Below the pieces are notes generated by a model that was not told the origin of the DNA, did no database searches, and worked only from the letters and a program-made list of their open reading frames with translations. From NCBI GenBank assembly GCA_028875725.1, contig JAPPCR010000006.1:1309786-1373785 (forward strand): a DNA stretch of 64,000 bases. Reading direction: 5' to 3'. This document shows, piece after piece, positions 25,956 to 34,493 of the stretch. Numbering within the stretch: position 1 is the stretch's first letter; each line of letters begins with the position of its first letter. Source of the stretch: Acidobacteriota bacterium (lineage in GTDB: Bacteria > Acidobacteriota > Thermoanaerobaculia > Multivoradales > Multivoraceae). Position numbers and translations under genes: made by a program.

Positions 25956-27350
25956 ATGACCGCGTGGACACCCCTCTGGGGACGCCGCGAACTACTGAAG
26001 GCGGCCTGGGTTGGGCCTGCCGCCGCGGCCGCCGCGGTTAGCGCCCGGGCCGCTGCCGGGCAGGAAGCCGACGAGGCCGAGGCCGCTCGCCAGCCGGACG
26101 AAGCGGCGCTCGAGGCATACCGCGCCGGTTTCGCCGCGCCGGCACTCGAGCGCGTGCGGATCGGTTTCGTCGGCGTCGGTCTCCAGGGCGGCAGCCACGT
26201 GCGGAACTTCCTTCGCATCGAGGGCGTCGACGTCGTCGCGGTCTGCGACATCGACGAACCGCGGGCCGAGGAGGTCGCCTCGTGGGTCGTCGATGCGGAC
26301 AACGAGCCGCCGGAGCTCTACACGCGGGGCGATACCGACTTCAAGCGCCTCTGCGAGCGCGACGACATCGACCTCGTCTTCAACGCGACGCCCTGGCGGT
26401 GGCACGTGCCGGTCTGCGTCGAGGCGATGGAGACCGAAAAGCACACGGCGGTCGAGGTACCGGCCGCGATCACGCTCGAGGGCTGCTGGCGTCTGGTCGA
26501 GACCGCCGAACGCACCGCGCGGCACTGCGTGATGATGGAGAACTGCAACTACGGCCGCAGCGAGATGATGGTCCTGAACATGGTGCGCCAGGGCCTGCTG
26601 GGCGACCTTCTCCACGGCGAGGCCGCCTACATCCACGACCTGCGGTCGATCAAGTTCTCGGACGCGAACGAGGGTCTTTGGCGCCTGCAGCACTCGGTCG
26701 AGCGCAACGCGAACCTCTATCCGACTCACGGACTCGGGCCGGTGGCCCAGTGCATGGACATCAACCGGGGCGACTGCTTCGACTACCTCGTGTCGCTGTC
26801 GAGCCCGGCGAAGGGGCTGGCGCTCTACGCGAAGGAGCGCTTCGGCGCGGACGATCCGCGCGCAAGGGTTCGCTACACCCTGGGCGACATGAACTCGAGC
26901 CTGATCCGGACGCGGCGCGGCCGGAGCATCCTGCTTCAGCACGACACGACGACGCCCAGGCCGTACAGCCGGCTCAACCTGGTGCAGGGTACCCGCGGCG
27001 TGTTCGCGGGATTCCCGGACCGGATCTTCATCGAGGGGGAAGCGGAGGGTCACGACTGGAGCGATGTCGAGCCCTACCGGGAGCGCTTCGAGCATCCGTT
27101 GTGGGCGCAGCGGGCCGACGATGCCGAGGGCGCCGGCCATGGCGGCATGGACTACCTCGAGGACTACCGGCTGATCCGCTGCCTCCTCGAGGGCGCGCCG
27201 ATGGACATGGACGTCTACGACGCGGCGGCGCTTTCGGCGCCGGTTGAACTGAGCGAACTCTCGGTGGCGCGAGGCAGCGAGCCGGTGGAGTTCCCCGACT
27301 TCACACGCGGCGCCTACCGGACGCGGCCTCCGCTGGGGATCGTGGCCTGA
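25956..27350 (+). CDS. Gfo/Idh/MocA-family protein, probable GH109-type NAD-dependent glycosidase
   Basis: A 464-residue protein with a Tat-like leader ('GRRELLKAAW' then an Ala-rich stretch). The Rossmann motif 'RIGFVGVGLQGGSHV' starts near residue 68, and 'CDIDEPRAEEVAS' binds the nucleotide. 'EVPAAITLEGCWRLVETAE', 'MMENCNYGRSEMMVLNMV' and 'PTHGLGPVAQCMDINRGDCF' match the pattern of GH109 alpha-N-acetylgalactosaminidase-like enzymes. These cleave by an NAD-dependent redox-elimination mechanism. A secreted, pre-folded Tat substrate carrying NAD fits that family. A plain sugar dehydrogenase remains possible. It is coupled to the next gene by a 4-bp overlap. Confidence 0.82.
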   Translation: MTAWTPLWGRRELLKAAWVGPAAAAAAVSARAAAGQEADEAEAARQPDEAALEAYRAGFAAPALERVRIGFVGVGLQGGSHVRNFLRIEGVDVVAVCDIDEPRAEEVASWVVDADNEPPELYTRGDTDFKRLCERDDIDLVFNATPWRWHVPVCVEAMETEKHTAVEVPAAITLEGCWRLVETAERTARHCVMMENCNYGRSEMMVLNMVRQGLLGDLLHGEAAYIHDLRSIKFSDANEGLWRLQHSVERNANLYPTHGLGPVAQCMDINRGDCFDYLVSLSSPAKGLALYAKERFGADDPRARVRYTLGDMNSSLIRTRRGRSILLQHDTTTPRPYSRLNLVQGTRGVFAGFPDRIFIEGEAEGHDWSDVEPYRERFEHPLWAQRADDAEGAGHGGMDYLEDYRLIRCLLEGAPMDMDVYDAAALSAPVELSELSVARGSEPVEFPDFTRGAYRTRPPLGIVA

Positions 27351-28381
27351 GAGTCGCGTATCTTCTGCCCGGCGCCGCCCTCTACGGCGGCGTCAAGGTC
27401 GTCTTCCAGCACGCCCGGGCCTTGAGACGGTTGGGGGTCGAGGTCACCGTCCATTCGCCGGATCCCTGCCCGGACTGGTTCGACGGCGCGCGGGCCTTCT
27501 ACCGGCAGGCTCCGGCGCTCGAACCTCGTTCTTTGCCCCGGGTCGAGGTGGCGGTCGGTACGCTGGCCCCGACGGTCGCTGCGGCGGTCAAGATCGGCGA
27601 GCGGATGGCCTGCCACCTCTGCCAGGGGTACGAGCCGGGCCACGACACGCTGGAGCCGGCAGGGCGCGAGGCGATGCGGGCGGCCTACGACCTGCCCGCG
27701 TTGAAGCTGGTCGTCTCCCCGCATCTGGTGCGTACCCTGCGCGATCGGCACGGCGTCGAAGCGCGGTGGATACCCCAGCCCTTCGAGCCGCAGCTGTTCC
27801 GGCCACCGGAACGGGAGCGCGTTGACGACGGCCGGCTGCGGATCCTCGTCAGCGGGCACTGGGCACTGGAAGTCAAGGGCGTCGCCTGGTGCCTGCGCGC
27901 GCTGAGGCCTCTCTTCGAGAGTACGGACGGAGGGATCGAGATCGTGCGCCTGTCGCTCGACGCGGACGAGGAGGAGCTGGCCTTCTGGCCGGAGGCGGAT
28001 CGCCGTCGGCACGTGCCGCCGGGGGAAGTTCCCGAGCTGATCCAGGGCGTCGATCTCTGCGTCGGACCGTCGTCCCCTCTCGAGGGCTTCGGCCTGCTCG
28101 CGCTCGAAGCGATGGGCTGCGCCCGTCCCTGCGTTCTGACGGACATTCCCTCGCACCGGGACCTCGATCCGGAAGGCCGGGCCTCCATCAAGGTCCCGTT
28201 CGGCGACGGGGACGCGCTTCGAGCCGCGGTGGAACGCTTGTGGCGAGACCGGAACCTGCGGCGGAGACTCGGCAGGGCGGGGCGCGCGATCGCCGAGACG
28301 TACACGGAACGCCGCACCGGTGAAGCGCTCATGCAGGCCTTCGGCGCCGACCCGACGGATCAACAGAAGATCGCTACGTAG
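27347..28381 (+). CDS. Glycosyltransferase family 4-like protein, apparent CTG start
   Basis: A 344-residue protein if read from CTG 27347. The first canonical start codon in the frame is TTG 27422, which would delete 'RVAYLLPGAALYGGVKVV', the conserved N-terminal strand and glycine loop of GT4 enzymes. CTG 27347 lies exactly where the family's initial Met is expected, and the upstream stop overlaps it (CTGA), as with the ATGA/GTGA couplings elsewhere here. The C-terminal GT-B half has 'SSPLEGFGLLALEAMGCA' (E-x7-E motif). The donor is a nucleotide sugar and the acceptor is unknown. The last 22 bp overlap the convergent methyltransferase gene. Confidence 0.82.
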   Translation: MRVAYLLPGAALYGGVKVVFQHARALRRLGVEVTVHSPDPCPDWFDGARAFYRQAPALEPRSLPRVEVAVGTLAPTVAAAVKIGERMACHLCQGYEPGHDTLEPAGREAMRAAYDLPALKLVVSPHLVRTLRDRHGVEARWIPQPFEPQLFRPPERERVDDGRLRILVSGHWALEVKGVAWCLRALRPLFESTDGGIEIVRLSLDADEEELAFWPEADRRRHVPPGEVPELIQGVDLCVGPSSPLEGFGLLALEAMGCARPCVLTDIPSHRDLDPEGRASIKVPFGDGDALRAAVERLWRDRNLRRRLGRAGRAIAETYTERRTGEALMQAFGADPTDQQKIAT

Positions 28382-29463
28382 AAACCGGCCGTCGCCAGAC
28401 TCTCGCGGTCGGGCGCCATCGACTCCGGCAGCGCGTCCATCCGGGGCGGCAGGGGAGTCGTCTGCGCGTCGATCCGGTAGCGGTCGAAGCCGGCCGCGTG
28501 CAGCCAGTCCTCGAGCGTGCGGCGGGTAAAAAAGCGGACGTGCGTGGCGCATAGCAGACCCATCGGGATGTAGTCCCAGCGTCCGGCAATGAGGTCCTCC
28601 ACGACCGAGTAGTGTCCGACGTTCGGCACCGAGAACACCATGCGTCCGCCGGGACGGAGCCAGCTGGCGGCGCGTTCGAGGAACGTTTGCCCGTCGGTCA
28701 GGTGCTCGAACAGCTCGAAGGCGACGATCGCGTCGAACTTCTCTCCAGGTTCCACGGTCTGGACGTCGCCGTGGATCACCCGGTCGAGCCGGCTCTCGGC
28801 CGCCACCGCCGCTTCCGGATTCAGTTCGATTCCGACGGTGCGGCAGCCGAAACGCTCCTTGATGAGGGCCGCGGTCGCACCGCGGCCGCATCCGACCTCC
28901 AGGACGGAGGATTCGGGCCCGAGGTCTGGCGGCAGAAGCGGCAGGACATCGGCGCGTTCGCCGCCGTAGTAGTCGATGAACTCGTAACAGAGGCCGGCGT
29001 GGGGACCGGGTATCCGTTCGCCCGAGGCGCACCTCGTGGTGGCCGCTGGAGAAAGCAGGGCGGCCGGGAAGGCGCCTTCTCCGGAAGGAGGCGTGGCCGC
29101 GTCGGTCCGGTCGGCTGCCAGCCAGGTGGCCTCGGCCTGCTCGAAGTCGGCCAGGGTGAACAGGTCGGTGCCCGCTTCGGGCCCGGTCGTCGTCAGGTCG
29201 GTGGCGTAGACGGCTGAGACCCGGTCTTGCGCCTGCGTCAGTTCCTCCCGCATCCGGCGCAGGGAGGCCCGGCCGATCAGGACGCGGCAGGACCTCAGGA
29301 CGAGGGTCGCTTCCAGCCCGTCAGGTGCCTGGGTCGGCAGTTCCGAAACGACATCGACCTCGTCGAACACGGCGCGCGCCTCAGAGGCGAGCCATCGACG
29401 GAGGTACCACCACTCGGCGGACGCGTCGGCCTCGGCGTCCCAGGGAAGGACCAGCAGAAGCAT
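28360..29463 (-). CDS. Class I SAM-dependent methyltransferase with N-terminal extension
   Basis: A 367-residue protein from ATG 29463. The C-terminal half is a clear class I methyltransferase of the UbiG/Methyltransf_11-23 kind: motif I 'VLEVGCGRGATAAL', 'VGIELNPEAA', 'FDAIVAFELFEHL', and 'RPGGRMVFSVPNVGHY'. The first 150 residues ('MLLLVLPWDAEADASAEWWY' onward) match nothing I recognise. Such methyltransferases beside GT4 enzymes often act in surface glycan synthesis, which is inference. The 3' end overlaps the convergent glycosyltransferase gene by 22 bp. The LLM oxidoreductase gene lies 26 bp upstream in the same direction. Confidence 0.85.
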   Translation of the reverse strand: MLLLVLPWDAEADASAEWWYLRRWLASEARAVFDEVDVVSELPTQAPDGLEATLVLRSCRVLIGRASLRRMREELTQAQDRVSAVYATDLTTTGPEAGTDLFTLADFEQAEATWLAADRTDAATPPSGEGAFPAALLSPAATTRCASGERIPGPHAGLCYEFIDYYGGERADVLPLLPPDLGPESSVLEVGCGRGATAALIKERFGCRTVGIELNPEAAVAAESRLDRVIHGDVQTVEPGEKFDAIVAFELFEHLTDGQTFLERAASWLRPGGRMVFSVPNVGHYSVVEDLIAGRWDYIPMGLLCATHVRFFTRRTLEDWLHAAGFDRYRIDAQTTPLPPRMDALPESMAPDRESLATAGFYVAIFC

Positions 29464-29489
29464 GAGGCGATCGTATGCGGGCTGAGGCC

Positions 29490-30560
29490 CTACGAACGGG
29501 CCATGACCTCGTCGTGGAACTGCTGGATGACCCGTTCCTGGGTGGCGAGGGAAGGCAGCAGCATGAGCTGGTCCAGGCCGGCGTCGGAGAGCGTGCGGAC
29601 CTGGGCCCGTACGTCCTCGGCCGTACCCACAAGGCAGGAGGCGCGGATCAGGTCCGGCGTGACGAACCTCTCTTCTTCGGGCAGGGAGTAGGTGCAGTGG
29701 CCCGCGTGGACGCGCAGGTGGCGTCCTCGCGCCGGCGTCTGTTCGACCAGGGCGCAGTACTCGTCCCACACCGGCCGCACGTGCGGCGGCGGCTCCCGGT
29801 CGAACTGATGCTGCTGGTCGTAGAGGTAGTGCAGGCCGGAGAGCACGAAAGGACCGCACTCCTCGATCACTCGCGGCGAGGTCAGGTCCTCGCCGGGCCC
29901 GAGAATCACGGCGGTGGTGAGCGAACAGGTGTAGAAGCCGTCGCGGTCGAAGCTCCGGCCGCCCGCCTCGGCGCCGCGGCGGCAGTTCTCGATCGCGCGG
30001 TCGAACAGCGAGGCGTTCGGTGGGATCGACATGACGAGGCCGTCACCGACTTCGCCGGCCAGACCCTGGCTCTTCGGGCCGAAACCGGAGACGTACATCG
30101 GAATCCGCGGTTCGGTGGCGATGAAGCCCTGTTCCTTCATCAGGAAGCGCAGCGGCTCGCTGCGCCCGCGGAAGGTGAAATCAACCTCCTCGCCGTCGAG
30201 TAGCGCCCGCACCACGCGCAGGTACTCGCCGAACTCCCTGACGCCGACCGGGCGGTGCCCCATCAGCCGGAGCGCCGTGTTCCCCGCGCCGATGCCCAGG
30301 AAGGTGCGGCCTGGCGCCAGCCGGTTGATCGTCGCGATGCTGTGCGCCGTCACCGGCGCGATCCGCGTGCCGGTGATCGCCACCCCGGTCCCCAGCTTGA
30401 TCCGGCTGGTCCGTTCCGCTGCCAGCGCCAGCACCGCGTAGCAGTCCGACCAGATCATCTGGCTGTCCGCCACCCAGGCATGGCTGTAGCCGAGGGCTTC
30501 CGCCTTCTCGATGTAGCCGATGTCGTCGATCTTGCTGGCGACGCAGACGCCGAAGTCCAT
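29490..30560 (-). CDS. LLM-class flavin-dependent oxidoreductase
   Basis: A 356-residue TIM-barrel protein from ATG 30560 (MDFGVCVASKID). An 18-residue upstream extension is unlikely. 'LGYSHAWVADSQMIWSDCY', 'TSRIKLGTGVAITGTR', 'GRTFLGIGAGNTALRLMG' and 'IPMYVSGFGPKSQGLAGEVGDG' are classic luciferase-like monooxygenase segments, closest in style to F420-dependent methylenetetrahydromethanopterin-reductase-like proteins. FMN or F420 is the likely cofactor, and the substrate is unknown. Confidence 0.88.
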   Translation of the reverse strand: MDFGVCVASKIDDIGYIEKAEALGYSHAWVADSQMIWSDCYAVLALAAERTSRIKLGTGVAITGTRIAPVTAHSIATINRLAPGRTFLGIGAGNTALRLMGHRPVGVREFGEYLRVVRALLDGEEVDFTFRGRSEPLRFLMKEQGFIATEPRIPMYVSGFGPKSQGLAGEVGDGLVMSIPPNASLFDRAIENCRRGAEAGGRSFDRDGFYTCSLTTAVILGPGEDLTSPRVIEECGPFVLSGLHYLYDQQHQFDREPPPHVRPVWDEYCALVEQTPARGRHLRVHAGHCTYSLPEEERFVTPDLIRASCLVGTAEDVRAQVRTLSDAGLDQLMLLPSLATQERVIQQFHDEVMARS

Positions 30561-30935
30561 TGCCGTGCCTCCCGCGGCGAAGGCGGCAGTGTATCCGCGG
30601 CGCCGTTGCTTCACCCGCCCGAGCCGGGCGCGAGGAGGGGGTCCCTGGGGACGCTCACCCTCAAGGAGAGGAGGGAAGGGTTGGGCTCGCTGTTGTCGGC
30701 TGCGTTTCGCCTCGGCGGTGGCTCATGGAAGGGCGTTGGAGGTCACTTGCCTCCGACCCCCAGCGACCCCCTCCTCGCGCCCGGCTCGGGCTGGTCGTTA
30801 GCGGCGGGCCTTCGCTACTCGACTCGGGGCCGGGACTGGGCTGGGCGGTGTCGGTATGCGGTCGGCCTGGAACTCGTCTCTTCGCGCGCTAACATCCTCC
30901 TGGTCCAGAATGTGGAGACTCAGGATTCGGGACGG
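30561..30935. other. 375-bp non-coding region containing a long inverted-repeat element
   Basis: The gap between the divergent LLM oxidoreductase and DUF1553 genes contains no convincing gene. Frames crossing it are short and have no family features. Its main content is the inverted-repeat element described separately, with promoter sequence presumably in the remaining 145 bp before 30936. No clear -35/-10 pair stood out. Confidence 0.6.
30617..30791. repeat. 34-bp imperfect inverted repeat enclosing a 107-bp core (possible MITE-like or structured RNA element)
   Basis: 30617-30650 and 30758-30791 are reverse complements with one mismatch in 34 bp; the outer part reads GCCCGAGCCGGGCGCGAGGA. 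Between them lies a 107-bp core holding a nested stem GGAGG-N7-CCTCC (30738-30754). No open reading frame of note fits the element. It could be a non-autonomous mobile repeat, a regulatory RNA or a very stable transcript end. Confidence 0.6.
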
Positions 30936-33900
30936 ATGAGACGCATGGTTTCGGTAGTGGCCAGAGTCGTGGCTTTGGTCGTGTGTGCCGCTGGTCTCGC
31001 TTCATTTGGAGGGGGATTCGCCCAGGCCGCGACGGCGCCGGACTTCGAGTCTGAGGTGTTACCCGTCCTGAAGAGCCGGTGTTTCGCCTGTCACGGACCG
31101 CTGAGACAGCGGGGGAATCTGCGGCTGGACTCGCGGCCGGCGATGTTGATCGGGGGTGGTCGGGGAGCGGCGATCGTGCCTGGAGATGCGGAGGCGAGTC
31201 TGCTCGTGGCTGCGATTCGGCGCGAGGATGAACTGGAGATGCCGCCGCCGCGGGCGCTCGAGGAGGCGGAGCGGGCGTTGCTCGAGTCGTGGATCGATGC
31301 CGGTGCGGAGTGGCCTCTGGCGCACCAGGAAGAGGATGGGGGAGTTGGCGTCGCGGCGCGTGAAGTTCCGCCCGTGGAGCACGACATCGTGGGTCCGGGC
31401 GAGCCTCTCTCCTTCAATCGAGACGTCCGGCCGATCCTGTCGGACCACTGCTACGAGTGTCACGGCCCGGACGCGGCCGTGCGTCAGGTGGGCCTGCGGC
31501 TCGACCAGGGCGAGTCGGCGCTGGGTGTTCTTTCCTCGGGGCGTCGTGCCTTGGTGCCCGGCAGCCTGGACGAGAGTCAGTTGTTCCAGCGGATCGCGGC
31601 AGTCGATCCTCTCGATCGCATGCCGCCGCCTCACGCGGACTCGACGTTGTCCGACCGTGAGATCGAGACCCTGGGCCGGTTCATTCTGCAAGGAGCGGAG
31701 TTCGAGGATCACTGGGCGTACCGGCCGCCGCGGCGTCCCGACCCGCCGCCGGTGGCGGACCCTGATTGGGTCCGCGGCGATCTCGATCGCTTCGTTCTCG
31801 CCCGGCTGGAGAGCGAGGGACTTGCGCCCGCGCCTGAGGCGGCCCGCCGCACACTGGTACGACGCCTGTCGCTCGATCTGACCGGGCTGCCGCCGACGCC
31901 GGGCGAGGTGGAGGCCTTCCTGGCCGACACCTCGCCGGACGCCTACGAGCGTCTGGTGGACCGGCTGCTCGCCTCCGAGCGCTACGGGGAGCACATGGCG
32001 CGCTTCTGGCTGGACGCCGCCCGCTACGCCGACACGAACGGCTACCACCGGGACCTCGAGCGGTCGATGTGGCGCTGGCGCGACTGGGTGATCGACGCGT
32101 TCAACCGCAACCAGCCCTTCGACGAATTCACGGTCGATCAGCTCGCTGGCGACCTGCTGGCGGATCCGAGTCCTGAGCAGTTGCTTGCCACCGGCTTCCA
32201 CCGCAACCACATGATCAACAACGAGGGCGGCGCGATTCCGGAGGAGTACCGCGTCCAGTACGTCTTCGACCGCACGGACACGACGGCCACGGTCTGGATG
32301 GGGCTGACCGCCGGCTGCGCCAAGTGCCACGACCACAAGTTCGATCCGATCAGCCAGCGTGAGTACTACCAGCTCGCCGCCTTCTTCAACACGGTCGACG
32401 AGGCCGGTCTCGATGGCAACCAGGGCAATGCGGAGCCGAAGATCCAGGCGCCCGACCCGGGCCAGCGTGCGTTGCTTCGGGAGATTCGGGAGGAACTTGC
32501 GCCGCTCGATGCGCTCCTCGACGATGCGAACGGAGAAGCCGTCACGACGCAGGCCGCGTGGCAGCAGGAGTGGGACCGCCGGCTGGGCGAGAGGTGGCGG
32601 CCGCTGGTGCCGGTTTCGCTCGAGTCCACCGCTGGAGCCCGTATGACCGTTCTCGATGACGGCTCGATCGAAGTGTCCGGCGAGAATCCCGTGACCGACG
32701 TCTATGTGATCGAGGCCGAGACCGACCTTGACCACGTCGGCGCGTTGCGGCTGGAGGCGCTTCGGGATCGGTCCGATCCGTCGCTCGGGATTGGCCGGGC
32801 CGAGGACGGGAGTTTCGTGCTGACCGAGGTCGAGGTCGAGGTGACGCCGCTCGATGGGGGACCGTCCGGCGCCCTGAACCTGGCTGCTGGCTACGCCGAC
32901 TACGCGACGCCGTCCATGGGCCTCGAACTGGCGGTGGACAGCGATCCTGAGACCGGCTGGGGCGCCGGCTACATGACCCGGCCCACCGCCCGGACGGCCG
33001 TGTTCCGGGCGGCTCGGGCTCGGACGCCCGAGGTGGCCGAGGCGGCGCCGGGCCCGGCCTTTGGCGTCCGGCTGCGGATCGTTCTGCGGCAGGAGTCGAC
33101 CTATCAGTACAAGACGATGCGCCGTTTCCGGCTGTCGGTATCCGACGCGCCCGAGGTGGCGTTTCAGGTGCTGGAGCCGAAGCAGCTGCCGCCACCGTAC
33201 GGCGGTCTCGTGACGGCGTACCGGGACGTCGAGTACCTGGTCGGGCTGCCCGAGGATCAACGGACCGGGGAGCAGGCGACGACGATCCGCCATCGCTTCC
33301 GACGGGGCTACTGGTCTCCGTGGCTGGTGCATGAGACGCGCTACGCCGCGCTCTCGGAGCGTCTCCGTGAGATCGAGGCCGCCGTGCCGACGACGATGGT
33401 CATGCGCGAGATGGACGATCCGCGGCCAACCTTCGTGTTGCGTCGCGGCGAGTACGACCAGCAGTTGGACGAAGTCGACGCGGCCGTTCCGGCGGTGCTG
33501 CCGCCGATCCCGGAAGACCTCCCGAAGAACCGGCTCGGCCTGGCGCGCTGGCTGGTCAGCGGAGATCATCCGCTCACCGCGCGTGTGACGGCGAATCGCA
33601 TCTGGCGGAAGTTCTTCGCTCGCGGCCTGGTGGCGACGGCCGGCGACTTCGGCGCCCAGGGCGCGTGGCCGTCCCACCCGGAGCTGCTCGACTGGCTGGC
33701 GACCGAACTGGTCCGGCAGGAGTGGGATCTGAAGGCGCTCCAGAAGATGGTCGTGCTGTCCTCGACTTATCGCCAGAGTTCCAGGGTGAGCGCGGAACTC
33801 ATCGAACTCGACCCGGAGAACCGGCTGCTGGCGCGCGCGTCCCGCTTCCGCCTCGACGCGGAGGTGATCCGGGACGGGGCGCTGGCCGTTTCCGGCCTTC

Positions 33901-34493
33901 TGGTCGAGAGGCTCGGCGGCCCGAGCGTCAAGCCCTATCAGCCGCCCGGTCTGTGGCGGGAGATCGGCTACGAGAGCAGCGCCAGCGTCTTCGAGCAGGA
34001 CCACGGCGAGGCGCTCTACCGGCGCAGCCTGTACACCTTCTGGAAGCGGACCGTGCCGCCGCCGAACATGCTGGTGTTCGACGCGCCGAACCGGGAGACG
34101 TGCGTAGTGGAGAGGTCCCGCTCCAACACGCCGCTGCAGGCCCTGGTGCTGATGAACGATCCCCAGTTCGTCGAGGCGGCGCGCGTTCTGGCGGAAGACC
34201 TGCTTGCGGAGAACGCCGCCGCGGCGCCGGCCGACGCCGGCGATGCGAGTCTGATCGACGGGCTCTTCCGCCGGGTGCTGGCGCGTCCGGCGACGGCCGT
34301 GGAGCAAGAGGCGATGTTCGATCTCGTCGCCGATCTGCGGCCGCGCTACGAACGGGATCCGGCGGCGGCCGAAGCGTTGCTGAACGTCGGCGAGTGGCCC
34401 GTCGACGAGAGTTTGCCTGGCGCCGAACTCGCGGCCTGGAGTGTGGCCGCGAGCGCGGTGCTCAACTTGGACGAGGCGGTGACCAGACGATGA
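30936..34493 (+). CDS. Secreted multiheme DUF1549/DUF1553 protein (planctomycete-type cytochrome c domains)
   Basis: 1,185 residues from ATG 30936, with a signal peptide ending near residue 31 ('GGFAQAA'). Order: PSCyt1 domain with 'CFACH' (C49-H53), a second PSCyt1 with 'CYECH' (C172-H176), DUF1549 ('FVLARLESEGLAPAPEA', 'DLTGLPPTPGEVEAFL'), a third heme motif 'CAKCHDHKFDPI' near residue 461, an insert of about 300 residues, then DUF1553 ('LARWLVSGDHPLTARVTANR', 'FDAPNRETCVVERSRSNTPL'). Such proteins occur with DUF1501 partners in Planctomycetota and Acidobacteriota-type genomes and are thought to be redox parts of extracellular polymer catabolism. No activity is proven. It is coupled to DUF1501 by ATGA. 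Confidence 0.93.
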   Translation: MRRMVSVVARVVALVVCAAGLASFGGGFAQAATAPDFESEVLPVLKSRCFACHGPLRQRGNLRLDSRPAMLIGGGRGAAIVPGDAEASLLVAAIRREDELEMPPPRALEEAERALLESWIDAGAEWPLAHQEEDGGVGVAAREVPPVEHDIVGPGEPLSFNRDVRPILSDHCYECHGPDAAVRQVGLRLDQGESALGVLSSGRRALVPGSLDESQLFQRIAAVDPLDRMPPPHADSTLSDREIETLGRFILQGAEFEDHWAYRPPRRPDPPPVADPDWVRGDLDRFVLARLESEGLAPAPEAARRTLVRRLSLDLTGLPPTPGEVEAFLADTSPDAYERLVDRLLASERYGEHMARFWLDAARYADTNGYHRDLERSMWRWRDWVIDAFNRNQPFDEFTVDQLAGDLLADPSPEQLLATGFHRNHMINNEGGAIPEEYRVQYVFDRTDTTATVWMGLTAGCAKCHDHKFDPISQREYYQLAAFFNTVDEAGLDGNQGNAEPKIQAPDPGQRALLREIREELAPLDALLDDANGEAVTTQAAWQQEWDRRLGERWRPLVPVSLESTAGARMTVLDDGSIEVSGENPVTDVYVIEAETDLDHVGALRLEALRDRSDPSLGIGRAEDGSFVLTEVEVEVTPLDGGPSGALNLAAGYADYATPSMGLELAVDSDPETGWGAGYMTRPTARTAVFRAARARTPEVAEAAPGPAFGVRLRIVLRQESTYQYKTMRRFRLSVSDAPEVAFQVLEPKQLPPPYGGLVTAYRDVEYLVGLPEDQRTGEQATTIRHRFRRGYWSPWLVHETRYAALSERLREIEAAVPTTMVMREMDDPRPTFVLRRGEYDQQLDEVDAAVPAVLPPIPEDLPKNRLGLARWLVSGDHPLTARVTANRIWRKFFARGLVATAGDFGAQGAWPSHPELLDWLATELVRQEWDLKALQKMVVLSSTYRQSSRVSAELIELDPENRLLARASRFRLDAEVIRDGALAVSGLLVERLGGPSVKPYQPPGLWREIGYESSASVFEQDHGEALYRRSLYTFWKRTVPPPNMLVFDAPNRETCVVERSRSNTPLQALVLMNDPQFVEAARVLAEDLLAENAAAAPADAGDASLIDGLFRRVLARPATAVEQEAMFDLVADLRPRYERDPAAAEALLNVGEWPVDESLPGAELAAWSVAASAVLNLDEAVTRR

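Noticed and set aside
30255..30935. Coding extension of the DUF1553 protein upstream of 30936
   Set aside because: The extension is antisense to the LLM oxidoreductase and crosses the inverted-repeat element. The signal peptide begins at ATG 30936.
31059..34307. A 1,082-residue open frame on the minus strand
   Set aside because: It is the antisense of the DUF1553 gene. The composition is Arg/Gly/His-rich with no domain, while the plus strand shows three heme motifs and full family conservation.
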